DNA of 64,000 bases from the NCBI GenBank assembly GCA_963930645.1, contig OZ005660.1:247402731-247466730 (forward strand). The letters run 5' to 3'. The number at the start of each line of letters is the position of its first letter. The first letter of the stretch is position 1. The notes beneath the pieces were generated by a model, which saw only the letters and a program-made list of their open reading frames with translations, was not told the DNA's origin and ran no database searches. Position numbers and translations under genes: made by a program. Source of the DNA: Salticus scenicus. Lineage: Eukaryota; Arthropoda; Arachnida; Araneae; Salticidae. Positions 1-12,109 of this stretch are shown here, piece after piece.

Positions 1-1274
1 TTTTGCCATAAAGAAATAATGCAATATTTTAAACGTAATAGTACTACATTTATTTATTTATTTCAGAAACTTGCCTGGTCCTATAATCGCTTAAGTTCTG
101 TAATTAACAAATAAAAGAAATGATTTGAACATAATACCACTACATCTCAACAGATTATTTTCGAAACTTGCCCGGGCATCATCATGCTATAACATAAAAA
201 CTGGATAAGAAAAAGTAAATCTAATGCTGTACTTTTTCAACATTTATCATGCAAATATTTTGGAAAGTGGTTATGTCATAAATTATGCATCAGTGATATT
301 TGCCTATTTTAAGATGAATTTTAAAAATATTTCGGAAATTTCTAAAAAGTTTTTTCTTCCGGCAGACTTAATATAGTTCTATAACAATTCGTGTTGAATA
401 AAAATTTATTTTATAAAGATTTTCAAAATTTATATCTTTAGATAAAGAGAAAAAGTTCTGTGCAGGATAATTTTTATTCATAGTGATTGGAAAGAAATGC
501 GTTTAAAAAGTTTCAGACATTTGGAAAAATATTATGAGATACATTATGTAAAAAAGTCTATAAGTATTAACATATACGCTTCTATTAATATTTTATAAGC
601 AAATAAAAAATATTCTTTTTATTTACTAGCGCTACATTTTTACGTTTTTTTTTTTTTTTTTTTTTTTAATACGCCCGAGCATTTTAATGCTATAACACAT
701 AGCAAGTAAAGTAACTCTAGTACGTTAGTTTTTGAAAATTTATCGAATAAGTACTTTGAAAAGGGGTACGTTATAAATTATGCAGCAGCGATATTTTGAC
801 GTTTTAAGATGGGTTTTAAAATCGTTCGAAAACTTCTGGAAATTTCCCTTCCGGTAGGATTAATGTAATGCTGTAACAGTTTCTTCAATAAACATTCTGA
901 AAAGTTATACGTTCGCATCATGATGTAAAAGGGTAAGTTTGAAGTCCTGTCATACGGCGTGTCATGTGGTTTTGCTATATGCAGGAGCCGTAGGATATAG
1001 GAAAGATGCAACATAAGAAAAGAATATTAGTCACGAGATGTATATTTCTTTTCCCGAAATTTTTAGCAATTTCTTAGGTTAGTTTCGATCGACAAGCCAT
1101 CTCTCTTTATCTGGTAAGTGTTAAAAGTTTTGACTTGTCCCTTGGTTAGTTAGTTATATGAAATGCAGTAAAAAAAAAAAAAAAAAGTTAAGATCATTGT
1201 ATATAAAAGCACAGCGTTAAAGTACAAACTTATAAAAGGGGGCCGCTTCCCCTTTTTGAAAGTTAATTAACGGG

Positions 1275-1760
1275 CTTACGTCTTGTTCAGTATTTTCGGT
1301 ATATTTTATTACAACGAAGTATTTTCTATTTATAATATATTTTATTATAACGGTACAGTATATTACAGTATATTTTATTATAACGAAATTTTATTTATTT
1401 TATATTTATTTTATTTATTTTATTTTATTTATTTATTTATTTATTTTTATTTATTTTATTTTATTTTATTTTATTTTATTTTTTTTTTTTTTTGGGGGGG
1501 GGGTGGGGGGGAGAGACAGGTATGCATAGAAGAAGGATCGGTTACGTCTTGTTCAGTATTTTGGGTATATTTTATTATAACGAAGTATATTTCATTTACA
1601 GTATATTTTGTTATAACGGTACATTATTATTACAGTATATTTTATTATAACGAAACTTTATTTATTTATTTGTATTTATATTTTATTTATTTATTATTAT
1701 TATTATTATGGTGGGAGGGGAGGGGGGGGGAGAGACAGGTATGCAAAGAAGTATCGATTT
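1275..1760 (+). repeat. Tandem duplication with T-rich and G-run blocks
   Basis: Two direct copies of a ~220-265-bp unit lie at about 1275-1538 and 1540-1755. Each begins TACGTCTTGTTCAGTATTTT, continues with TATATTTTATTATAACG motifs and an A/T triplet or TTTAT microsatellite, and ends in a long G-run followed by GAGAGACAGGTATGCA. The long reading frame at 1283-1822 is low-complexity translation of this repeat. The two G-runs could form G-quadruplexes. Confidence 0.8.
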
Positions 1761-2536
1761 CATATTATGAACCAATAGTTTATCCAAAATTTAATATTTG
1801 GATATTTTATATTGTTCTGTAGAGTTGCGCGCAAACTTTCCTAGCTTTACCTTATTTCTAGTTTAGGAAATTAAAATATGCCTACTTGTTCGTTCTACAT
1901 GAAAAAGGTATTTATATATTTTGTTTTTAGTTTTTAAAGTTGTTTAAAATATATTTGCATTCTTCAGATAAAATTCTTTACATATTACTTTTAAAATTGT
2001 AATATTAATAATAATACGATAATGTGGGTAAGAGAAAATCGGGAAATTTCATATTAGATTCTTTCAACTGTATAAAAATGGTGTTTATTATTTCAGATAA
2101 TATTAGCTTCAGTAAATACAAAAAACTAAAAAGAAATAAAAGAATACCGCCATAACTTCAGTCTTTCTTCTCTCTCAAATAAAAGTTTTTTTTTTCATAA
2201 TTCAGAAACACGTATAATATTTACCTAAGCTCTGACGAGGCTTAGAAATGCATTTCTTTCGCAACAAAGCTTATTAATGTTTCTGCTTTTCGAAAAAAAA
2301 AAAAAAAAAAAGTATTGTTTGGCTTAGATTTGAAGGGAGAAAATACTTACACGATCTTTTTCTCCTAGTTTTCTGAAAAGTTTTTGTTGGAATGACACTT
2401 TTTAGTCTAACTATTTCTAGTATTTGAAGAGTACAAAGCTTATAAATTAACAGGAAACTTAAGCCGGAGGATTTTATAAATAAGGAAATAACGATACGAA
2501 AATTTCTGTAAAAGAAAGTTTTAATTCTTGGGAATG

Positions 2537-2814
2537 ACTACTTAAATAAATTAAAAAACCTTTTACTACCTCGTTGTTGGCCGTTAAATCTTTCGGTCGG
2601 GATCCCGACTCTCATCAGACGGCTTCTCTGTGAGTGATTCTGATTCTTCTGTCGGTTTCTGCCTCTTCAAAATATGGCGAGGCGAAGAGGCAGAAACCGA
2701 CAAAAGAATCAGAATCACTCACAGAGAAGCCGTCTGATGAGAGTCGGGATCCCGACCGAAAGATTTAACGGCCAACAACGAGTAGTAAAAGGTTTTTTAA
2801 TTTATTTAAGTAGT
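2537..2814. repeat. Near-perfect ~280-bp hairpin (foldback MITE)
   Basis: Arms of about 130 bp are almost exact inverted copies, starting ACTACTTAAATAAATT on the left and ending with its complement on the right, with a loop of about 15 bases around 2668-2690. The core is GC-richer than its surroundings (it includes CGGGATCCCG). The related copy at 61131-61160 lacks the hairpin, so it is a separate insertion. A similar TTAA(T/G)TCTTGGGA string lies on both sides (about 2520 and 2847). Confidence 0.85.
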
Positions 2815-3294
2815 AATTTCACTTCGTTTTTTAATTAATATAATTTAAGTCTTGGGAGTTAGTTTATTTCACTGGGACAATTTTTTATCAAAAGTTATAA
2901 TATGATGTACATCAAATAAATATTATTAATAAATCTGGTTATTACATACAAATAACGTTTATATTAATTATGCATGTTTACTATATATGTGTGTGTATGT
3001 ATGTGCGAATCTTCTAGCTATCATATCTCCGAAACTAATAAAGATAGAACTACGAAACTTCAGAATTGATATAAGACCAGTGTACAGATCAATTTTTCAA
3101 ATATTAGTGAAAATTGGAAAACCAGAAGTGGGTCATCGGAAACCGTAAGTGGGACCTTAAGTCAGTATTTCAAAAACGGCTCAAACGATTTTCTTTACAG
3201 TGTTCTTTACAGTTACAAATATTGTTTACATTAATTACACAGGTCAACATGTAAAATTTTGATTTTATAATTTTGGCTGATCTTTTTGTTTTTT

Positions 3295-3826
3295 GGTGTG
3301 CTAAAACCGAAAATGAAGCTGGTTTTTCTCTATTAAGTATAGATTTTTCTCAATACAGGGTGCCTACCTATACAATTTCTTCCATTGCTCTTTCCCCAAT
3401 ATAATTTTATGGTAAGTTTCATAGTATGTTTCCATGATTAATTAATCATGGATTAATTAATCCTACACTGTTAAAAATTTGCAATTTTGATGCCAGTAAT
3501 TCTCTGTATATATGACAAAATTCTCTGTAATTTGAGAAAAAAGCCGTAAATTACGGAAAAATTACGTTGACAAAACGTATTTTTCTGTAACTTTCACAGA
3601 ACTCTATAATTTTTACAGAGAATTACTGGCAACAGAATTGCAAATTTTTAACGTGTATTGTTATAATAGTTCAGCAGTAGTGCGACGTAAAACCATATTG
3701 ACAAACCAACCAACCTACTGTTGTGGTTGTATATGTAAGAAATTGTGTCGGTAAACACCCTGTATTGACAGAAACCTATACGTGATAGAGAAAAATGGAC
3801 TGCATTTTCGGTTTCAGCACATCAAA
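3295..3826. mobile_element. TIR element enclosing another MITE
   Basis: The left end (GTGTGCTAAAACCGAAAATG, then TTTTTCTCTAT and CAATACAGGGTG) is found inverted at the right end (AACACCCTGTATTG ... CATTTTCGGTTTCAGCACA). The arms are about 95 bp and diverged. The interior is short and non-coding and is interrupted by the MITE at 3466-3655. The right half carries GTAGTGCGACGTAAAAC, also seen near 15160. This is a non-autonomous DNA transposon of unassigned family. Confidence 0.65.
3466..3655. mobile_element. 190-bp MITE with TA target duplication
   Basis: The terminal inverted repeats are CACTGTTAAAAATTTGCAAT and its near complement ATTGCAAATTTTTAACGTG. The element is bounded by TA on both sides (3464-3465 and 3656-3657). 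Inner inverted segments (CCAGTAATTCTCTGTA and its complement) make it close to a full hairpin. The TA duplication fits a Tc1/mariner-driven element. No coding capacity. Confidence 0.8.
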
Positions 3827-3827
3827 A

Positions 3828-4176
3828 ATTGCATCTAAAACAGAAGTTTAAAAGAGGGAAAAAATATCTGTGCTCATTTGGTAATTTTACAAACAATATG
3901 CTTTATTTATTTAATTTATTATTATTATTATTATTTAGAATATAGCAGTTTATAAAAAAATTGAAATATGTCAGATTTTTTTGTTTTTTTAATTATTCTT
4001 TATCCGTTTCCTTTTCTTTTATTTTCACAAATATAAAACTCACTGTTCATAAATTTTGTCTTTCTTATAGCCTGTAGGAAGTAAGCTAAGTTTGTAGAAA
4101 ATTGCATCTAAAAGAGAAGTTTAAAAGAGGGGAAAAAATTATGTGTGCGCATTAGGTAACATTACGCACAATATGC

Positions 4177-4210
<34 letters not shown>

Positions 4211-4290
4211 TTTAGAATATAGCTGTCTAGTAATAATTGGAAAGGTATAAATTTTTTTTAAGTACTTATTATTCATTTGTTTCATTTCAT
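3828..4290 (+). repeat. Two direct copies of a ~170-bp unit
   Basis: AATTGCATCTAAAA(C/G)AGAAGTTTAAAAGAGG begins near 3828 and again near 4103. Both copies continue through a TATGCTTTATT string, a TTA microsatellite and TTTAGAATATAGC. This is a local diverged duplication with no coding signal. Confidence 0.7.
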
Positions 4291-4299
4291 TTTATTTTG

Positions 4300-4920
4300 A
4301 TAAATTTAGTATTTTTCTTCTAGACTGTTGCATAACTGAATATTGCCCCTAACGTAATTTATATATTTTCTGGAATAATTTGAAGCGACATTTTTATTTC
4401 CATTCGTAAATTCAGGAATAAAGAAGGTATTAAAAAAGAAATAAGGTTCTTAGGAAAAAGTGTGACCCTGGAGAATCAGCGTCCATAAGGAACTTGTTAT
4501 CGGCTGCAAATTATGTTAAAAGAATCCTTTTTCTGCGTCGTTATTCCTCTCAATGGCGAAAATCAATTTTCTTTCTTTTCTTTTTCTTTCTACTTTTTTG
4601 TTTGTTTGTTTGTGTGTATTTTTTCTTTATTGTAGACTTTAGTTTGGCGAGAATTGTTTACATTTTTAGTTTGTTTTGCATTACTATATATTTTTTTGGA
4701 CTTAGATGTGTTTTTATTAAGTAATCTTATTAATTAAAGGTGAATACGTTACTCCACTCCTTTATACACATACGTACACAAGTCTGAAACCAAAACTGAG
4801 TAATACTCTGAATAGAAATTTTTAATAGGCAGGTCTGTGAAGTATGAGCTGTTTAATATAATTAAACATTATTTATACGTCCAATTGTTGCATAAAATTA
4901 AAACAACTTTCTAAATGCAT
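4300..4920. other. AT-rich spacer, nothing recognised
   Basis: Low-complexity T-rich sequence. The short frame at 4494-4724 is a T-rich hydrophobic artefact with no domain signature. Confidence 0.6.
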
Positions 4921-5763
4921 TCAATATATAAAAACACACTTTTTTAAAAAACATAAACCATGAGACGAACGTTTTGGCTATAAATTAGCCCTCTTCAGTG
5001 TCAATACATCAAAAGCATAACAGTTAGAGTGCAACCCCGTTTCTCGCGTCTAGCATTGAGGACGAGTTCAGAAGTTTGGAGAGGTGCCAAATTGACCGAC
5101 AAGTTGATATTCCCTTATCGCTATTTTCTCAACCGGAAGAGTTATCACCCCTATTCTAACAATTAACTCCTTTAGTTAGCACTTGGACAGAAGCTTCCAT
5201 GGTTGCAAGGAAAGTGGTTAAAGAATAAAATTTAGCAGTAGATCATCAAAATAAAACTACAGTGAACTCTCGTTAAAATGGACAATCAAGGGCCAGCAGT
5301 TTTTGTCCTTATTAACGAGAGTCCATTATAACAGGAGTTCATAAACTAAAGTTCTATATGAACTCTAAAATCACTATTATGTACACATACACAGTATCCT
5401 CAAACCCTTTTATTCACTAAAAATATAAAAGCACGAAAACCGATACTTAATTTCAAAACTTCTTTTCTTCATATAGTAGAACTTGATAACAAAATCCATT
5501 GCTATGTCTCCACAATAGTAGTGGAGACAGGTGCAAATTGCTGCCCTCAACTGTCACTGTCAATCAATACTATTTACCTCCCACAGTGTGATAGCACACA
5601 GTTAAAGAGATTAAGCTTTTTATTATTGAACCTTTTCATGTTATATATATATATATATATACCCCGTGGCAGAAACACGGCGACACGGCGACAATGTCGC
5701 AGAAACAGAAATGTTCTTGCAGAAAGATTTTACTTTAAGTCAAATAAATTTTGCCATTGTGTT

Positions 5764-5766
<3 letters not shown>

Positions 5767-5800
<34 letters not shown>
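5767..5800 (+). repeat. (GA)n microsatellite
   Basis: An uninterrupted GA run of about 16 repeats. It produces the Arg-Glu and Leu-Ser runs of the overlapping small frames, which are not genes. Confidence 0.95.
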
Positions 5801-6189
5801 CAAAAAATGGTTTATAAACTGTTCTGCAGAACAAATTTTCATTTCTGCGGATACGATCGCTTCAATCCTGAATAAGGAGAGGAGATAAAGAGGATGTAAC
5901 TCATTTGGGTTAGCTTTGATACGGCATGCATTAGCGATTCGTGATGCGGTGATATGATTCGGTGTATCGACACTTTTCACTGGTAACCTCTTCACATCGA
6001 AACCTCTTCACAAACTTTGTTTTCGCGCCGCGCCTGCCGCTCGTGTCGTGTGTATTTATTGTATTGCAAAAAGATGTTTTTTTGAAAGAATGTGATTTGC
6101 GACCATTTTCCGAATTTCATATTTCATGCATTTTCAGATTCATGCATAACAAAAGAGCTGCACTGAGTGATTTTTTATTTATTTTATTT

Positions 6190-7480
6190 ATTTTTTACTT
6201 TCTTCTATATGTAATATAGAGAAAGTATTGGATTCGCGAAAATTTTCGACCTCCGTTTTTTGACGGATCTACACGTTTTGGGATGTCCTGAACACGAATT
6301 GATAGTTTTTAGAAAATGTCTGTCTGTGTGTCTGTCTGTCTGTCTGGCTGTGTGTCTGTCTGTCTGTATCATTTTTTTGTGGACGCTGTATCTCACGAAC
6401 ATATGAATGAAATTTAACCAAACTTGGTATTTAGTTGCACCCTGACATGAACTGGTGCCCATTAGATTTGGGGATCAATAGCTCAACAGGTGGCGCTGTA
6501 ATCGCATTTTATGCAAATTTTTAACATGGCAGCATAGGACAAAATTCCGTATAAATGGGCATAATGAGAGTTATTTTAAACTTGTGATTGTAAAATGAAT
6601 TTGAATTATTGATGATAGTAGTAGTTAACTAGGAAAAAAAAATTGTGCATGGGGGGCATCGGTTCCCCCCCTGGGGGGGGAAGTACCCCCCCGGGGGGGT
6701 TAAATTTTGAAGATGGGTATCATTCGAAAGATCTCGTCAATACCTTTAAAACGAATGGTTGAACCATAAATCTGTGATAATTTAAAACAAAGTTATCGAT
6801 TTTTTTTACTTTTAACAAAAAAAAAAAAGAAAAATAATCGTATTTTTTTTTTTTTTTTTTTTTAACGAAATTTTACCAAACTTGGTATTTAGTTGGTCCC
6901 CGACATAAACTGTTGCTGATTATATTTGGGGATCAATAGCTCAACAGGTGGCGCTGTGATAGCATTTTATCTAAATTTTTAACATGGCAGCATAGGACAA
7001 AAATTCGTATAAATGTGCATAATAAGAGTTATTTTACACTTGTGTTTGTAAAATTAATATGAATTATTGATAATAGTAGTACGTAACTAGGAAAAAAATT
7101 TTGTGCATGGGGGGCATCGCTTCCCCCCCTGGGGGGGAAGTACCCCCCCGGGGGGGGGTAAATTTTGAAGATGGGTATCATTCGAAAGGTCTCATCAATA
7201 CCTTTAAAACGAATGGTTGAACTATAAATCTGTGATAATTTAAAACAAAGTTATCGATTTTTTTTACTTTTAACCAAAAAAAAAAAAAACTTAGAAAAAA
7301 ATTCTATTTTTTTTTTTTTTTTTTTTTTAATATTGTCAGTGATTGAATATGTATTAATTTTCACAAAAAAAAAAAAAGGAAAAAAAATCTTTTTTTTTTT
7401 TAAATATTGTTACTGATTGAATATGTATAGGAAAATATAGAAGAAAGTCTTGTGGTGGCCACAACATACTAGTTTATTTT
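6190..7480 (+). mobile_element. Hairpin-ended element (ACTTTCTTCTATAT type), copy 1
   Basis: It starts ACTTTCTTCTATATGTAATA and soon shows GAAAGTATTGGATTCGCG. It ends AAATATAGAAGAAAGTCTTG followed by TGGCCACAACATACTAG. A CTGT microsatellite follows the start. The body is a tandem pair of ~457-bp units (from about 6410 and 6867), each with CTCAACAGGTGGCGCTGT and a C/G hairpin (near 6660-6700 and 7120-7160). A related copy is at 24067-24890, and truncated ends in the other orientation lie near 22026 and 25888. No protein is seen; superfamily unknown. Confidence 0.65.
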
Positions 7481-7885
7481 AGTGCGTGATTGCTGCTGTA
7501 CCGATTTTCATATGTTTTCTGATTTACGCACGACAAATTAGTTGCATCTAGTGATTTGTTTTTTCTTTAATGTATGCAAAGCGTGCATACGTGCGTGGTA
7601 GTAAATACACGTAATTTCTTTAAAGCTGCATTAATTTTAATGTTTGGTTCAAACTATGCAATGCGTTTCACAAATATATACAGAAATAAGACTATGAGGA
7701 AATTTGTAACGTTTGTAGTTATACGCAAAATAAAAAATGAAGCTTCAAAACTTGCTTCAAAAAATAGAAAATTAAGAAATTAATCTTAAAAATACTTTAT
7801 TGATATTTAGCATTTTATATGTAGTAAAAGATCTCAGCAATAAATGTTAATGGGTATCTTAAGTTATAAAATTTGTAACTTTTCT

Positions 7886-8912
7886 AATTTTTACTTTCCG
7901 AACACTATAGTGAGGAAAGTATTGTAATCATGTCAAAAATCCGAATTCGAGATTTTGATGTTTCTATACGTTTCGAGGTCCAACGAGTCCGTTTTCACTA
8001 TTTTTACGATGATGTATGTATGTGTGTGTGTATGTATGTGTGTATGTATGTGTGTATGTATGTGTGTATGTATGTGTGTATGTCTGTGAGTGAACACGCT
8101 AGCGTCTAAACGCTTTGTTCAAATAAGCTGAAAGTTGGTACGTATATTGTAAGTCACCATAGTACGAACCCTATAGATTTTGGTGAATCTAGCACTTATA
8201 GTTTTTTTACAGGGACACAAAGAAAAATTCTTTATCATTATGGCCAAGGGACCAAAATCTTAAAAGTGCGATAGCATCTAAACGCCTTATTCAATTGAAC
8301 AGAAACTTTATACACATATTATAGGTCACAGATACTCAATCTGTATAGATTTTGGAGAATCTAGCACTTATAATTTTTTTACAGGGACACAAAGAAAAAT
8401 TCTTTGCCAAATTTTTAAAAGTGTGATAGCGTCTAAACGCCTTATTAATCTCAGCAAAGAATTTGTACACATGTTATAGGTCACATTTGAACCAACTGTA
8501 TAGATTTTGGTGAATCTAGCACTTACAGTTTTTTTACAGGGACACAAAGAAAAATTCTTTATCTTTATGGCCTATGAGACCAGCGATAGCATCTAAACAC
8601 CTTATTCAATTGAGCTGAAAATTTGTATGAATATTATAAATCACTGTTGCACTAACTATAAGCATTTTGGTGAATCTAGCATTTATAGATTTTTATAGGG
8701 ACACAACGAAAAATTCTTTATCCTTATCATCTAAGGGCTCAAAGTTCAGTAGCGTTAAATAAAACCTCGTGTGATTTATGGAGAAAAATACTCAAACACT
8801 CTGTTGTGGTTTTCTCTTTTTTGTTTGTTTAGCAACTCCTCTTTCTTTATTTTATCTACAAAACTGTTAGTTACTCAATGTTCGGAAAGTCGAGTGGAGT
8901 CACTCCAGATTT
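7886..8912 (+). mobile_element. Hairpin-ended element (ACTTTCCGAACACTATAG type)
   Basis: The start ACTTTCCGAACACTATAGTG followed by AGGAAAGTATTGTAATC folds on itself. The end CAATGTTCGGAAAGTCGAGT followed by GGAGTCACTCCAGA is also palindromic. A TGTA/TG microsatellite (about 8010-8085) follows the start. The body holds four diverged units of about 155-172 bp, each with AGC(G/A)TCTAAACGCCTTATTC and CAGGGACACAAAGAAAAATT. The layout parallels the neighbour at 6190-7480 although the sequences differ, so the two may be mobilised in the same way. No coding region. Confidence 0.6.
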
Positions 8913-10060
8913 TTTTCTTTACTCATCATTACTTATTTTAATTGCGATTAAAATTCTTAGCTTTAAATTTTGTTGTTTAAGCATATGAAGTCGTTAAAAA
9001 AAAATTATTAATTTATTTTACAAAAATACTCTTATCATTAGTTTCTACAGCTTGTTCATTTCATTTTTTAAACATTTGAATTTTTCATTTTTTTTTTTTT
9101 TTAATTGAAATATTGCAAATTAAATAGTTATTTTGAATAAAAATCAAACAAAAGGTTTTGTTGAATATATATAAATATATATATATATATATTTGTAAGC
9201 AAAAGAGTTTTATCTAATAGTAGTTGTTTTGAATAAATACGAATTAAACAGCAAATGCTTTTATTTATTTATTTATATTTATTTATTTGTATAGATATCA
9301 ATATCAAATATTACTTTTAATTGATTTCTATTTATTTCATTCATCTGTAATCATTATTTTCTATTATAGATTTTATCCATGAATTCTGTTGCATTTCAGA
9401 TTTCAACATTTCCTTAAAAATTAACTATTTCACTTGCCTCAATCTTTATGAAAATATTTCGACTATGCTTTGTCTATAATTGTGTTACTTAGATCTTGTA
9501 TTATGTTTTACTTTATGTATTTAAATGATGGTATAATTATACATTCTGAATTCTTTAATGTCAAATCACACTTTTTAGATTTCAAATACACATCATTATG
9601 CTATTTGTATATAATACAAAAAATGAATCTTGTGTATTAGAATGTTATCGTGCATCTTTCTAATAATCTCAAAAACTATAAATGTTGTAAATTATTTATA
9701 TTTCATTATGATATTGAGTATTCTACATTAATTTTTACTTTTAATATGTCGTATTTTGATTTTGAGTTCTGTATTATATTTTATGTTGTTTGGTTTGCAC
9801 CTTATGAAATAAGTCCATTTGTGTATTTATATATATATATTTAATATAAATAAAAAGTAATGAAATTTTATAAGTATTTGTAACATTTGTTTAATTTAGA
9901 CATTTCATGATTTAAATACCTTAAAAATTTTTGTAGATTATTTTTGATATGTTACTGCATTTTATGGTTTGAATTCATTGAATATTTTATAAACAATATT
10001 GTATATTAATGTGAACAAAAAACCTGAAGCAATTAAGATCAACAGATTTATTTTCACCTT

Positions 10061-10091
<31 letters not shown>

Positions 10092-10190
10092 GTATTTTCT
10101 TGCGATAGTGCAGATATATGCATTTGTGCCTAGTTAAAATTTAAATACATTGGTTATACTGAATATTATTTACTATTTAAAAATAATTTA
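8913..10190. other. AT-rich filler inside the composite
   Basis: Only microsatellites ((TA)n near 9165-9190, TTTA runs) and poly-A/T tracts (about 10066-10091) stand out. No domain or RNA gene is visible. Confidence 0.6.
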
Positions 10191-10989
10191 TTTTGAATTC
10201 GTAAATGGTTACTTCACAAACTATTTCTGCAGAAAGATTTTGGTGTTGATAAAGCTTGTCGCAGAAAGCATAATAAATTTCTGCCACAGGGTATATATAT
10301 ATATGTATTGAATTTGAAAAGCTTTTGGGAACTGACTCTTTTTCGAAGAAAGTAAGCTTTGAGGGAAAAACAATGTCCATCTTAATGAATGAATTGTACG
10401 TCTAAAGCGATGTTTATTGCATGCAATTCCTATAGGCCTTAGCCGGGGATTCTGTTTTTGTACGTAATAACGAGAAATCCATCTTAAACGGGGCCGTCTT
10501 AACGAGAGTTTACTTATACTCAGAAAGAATTGGGGTTGTAATATGTAATCTCGTAAACACGCCCTCTAGAAAGAATCGTGAGTGGCAAATGTTTATGTCA
10601 GAAGCTAATATTTTAACATTATCAAAGGCTGAAATATGGTCTGTGTCAACTGAGTGATTTACAATTTTAGATTTAATATTACCTTATTTATGTGAACGTT
10701 TGTGTTCTTTGATTCTGATCCGGTGATGTCAGAATCAAACAACAAAATTTTTCTAGATGGCGAATCCTTGAACCTTCCTTGGGCATATTTACGAGGTTAG
10801 AGCCCTCTTTGTTGAACGACTCCTTCTGAGTATTTAGTTTTATTTTGATGTTTTATTGCTAGATTTTAACTGTTGTGCATTTAAAGTATTGACATTGAAG
10901 AGGGCTAATTTAACAAAACATTTGTTTCGTGTTAATTTTTTTTTTTTTTTTTTTAATAAAGTGTATTTTTAATGTATTCACTATCTTAT

Positions 10990-11620
10990 TTTAAAATTTG
11001 TTTGAATTTTATGTACAGTTATTTGAAAAACCTTGAAAATCAACTTTGGACATTCAATTCAGTTCGATTTTAGACATATAACGTAAATTGTATATTGCAT
11101 AAGAAAAGATACAATATTCTGTTAACCAATAATTAAAAGAAATCGCTTATTTTTATTTATTTATTTATTTATTTATATTACATATTTCAAGTTTACTTAC
11201 ATTTGTAATTTTACATATGTGGCATATTTTTGTAAGAATCCGCTTTAAGCCCTTTATACCGATGGAACTTTAGAGTCCTATTACAATAAAATATTTATAA
11301 AATCCAATTTTTTAAAGGAACGCCGAGAATACTTATAAGGATCGTATGCATATACTGTATCTTAATCTTCCCCTGTGCCGCTCGACATTATATGAAGCAG
11401 TTTTGGTAGATAAAATAAAATTATAACATGCTGTAACTGTTTATGACTTCTATTTTTCACGATCTTCATCATTTCTCTAATTTATTTACCGGCTAAAATC
11501 ACTTTTAAAATGTGATATTTCCCCAGATTCACATTCCCTCATTTGGTGAACGTTCCTTTCATGTCATATGCCATAATAATACATAAAAAATTGAGCAGGA
11601 AAATCGATCCACAAAGCTTA
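10990..11620. other. AT-rich spacer, nothing recognised
   Basis: It contains a TTTA microsatellite near 11150-11175 and otherwise unremarkable AT-rich sequence. Confidence 0.55.
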
Positions 11621-11624
11621 CGTA

Positions 11625-12102
11625 CACTGAGAAAAGATTCTGTAACTGACATCTAGAATCTAAATTGTGGCTCTAGAAAAAATAGTTCCATGTCATCTTA
11701 TAAATTCTAGTCCCCTTGGAAAGGGGACGCCCCCTTTCCAAGCCCCTATTAGAATTCTAGAGCGTTTGCCTCTATTCTCGAGGGCAAAGTTATTTAAAAA
11801 TCTCTGCAAATAAATGAGACTACAAGAGGCGGGTTTCTGCAACTATAATCTAGGTTTATGACCCAATTCTAGAAAATCAAGAGAAAATTTCTCGCAATAT
11901 AAAGGATTCAAAATATTTAGAGTATAGAAAATATTGTTTCACTATCTAGAAATGTGTACACTAGAAATTTTGGATAATTTCGTCTATTCAGTTTATTGTC
12001 ATTCGAAAATCTATATTTCTAGTTAAGGGATTTAGAAAATGGTCGCTTATTCATTCTAGAGAAAGGCGGATTTTTTTTTTTTTTTTTTTTTTTTTATCAG
12101 TG
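11625..12102 (+). mobile_element. CACTGAG-end MITE, copy 1
   Basis: It starts CACTGAGAAAAGATTCTGTA and ends ATCAGTG, bounded by TA on each side (11623-11624, 12103-12104). The body is rich in TCTAGAA motifs, including CTAGAATTTAAATTGTGGC-like and AGAATTCTAGAGCGTTTG strings shared with the copies at 26224, 26888, 28750, 36208 and 60345. It is non-autonomous and non-coding. A poly-T tract precedes the right end. Confidence 0.85.
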
Positions 12103-12109
12103 TAAGTAT

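Larger units (their letters stand above)
1..2985 (+). repeat. Dispersed repeat family, copy 1 (left edge open)
   Basis: This stretch matches 59160-61260 in the same orientation; 56 of the first 60 bases agree with the sequence from 59194. Matching blocks recur at about 300-560, 1960-2110 and 2200-2530. Inside it a ~500-bp unit is repeated: the block starting near 172 (GCCCGGGCATC, then a TTCCGGCAG-like stretch) returns near 674. The copy continues beyond the window start, so its true end is unknown. No protein domain is visible. It is a non-coding repeat of unknown class. Confidence 0.75.
5260..10515. mobile_element. pogo/Tigger-style terminal repeats
   Basis: The left terminus CAGTGAACTCTCGTTAAAAT follows a TA at 5258-5259. 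The right terminus reads as the diverged complement (TCTTAACGAGAGTTTACTT). A second inverted block further in (CTTATTAACGAGAGTCCATT near 5310; GTAATAACGAGAAATCCATC near 10465) gives subterminal repeats. This end type is typical of the pogo/Tigger branch. The interior has no surviving transposase frame, so the family call rests on the ends only. Confidence 0.5.
4925..10985. mobile_element. ~6-kb composite with co-linear inverted arms
   Basis: Three separate left segments recur inverted on the right in matching order: 4930-5030 with 10860-10985 (shared ATTAGCCCTCTTCA(G/A)TGTCAATAC), 5260-5345 with 10430-10515 (shared AACTCTCGTTAA), and 5655-5750 with 10200-10300 (shared TGGCAGAAA and GCAGAAAGATTTT). 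The spacings differ by indels. The span encloses two unrelated ~1-kb elements (6190-7480 and 7886-8912). I see no transposase. It could be one long-TIR element or a pogo/Tigger element inside a second palindromic one. Confidence 0.6.

Noticed and set aside
1283..1822. 179-codon plus-strand open frame
   Set aside because: Composed of Y/F/L-rich translation of TTTAT microsatellite and G-runs within a tandem duplication.
4494..4724. 76-codon hydrophobic frame
   Set aside because: T-rich sequence always gives F/L/V-rich frames; no motif or homologue pattern is seen.
5762..5995. Open frames overlapping the GA microsatellite
   Set aside because: Their apparent conservation is the (GA)n dipeptide run.
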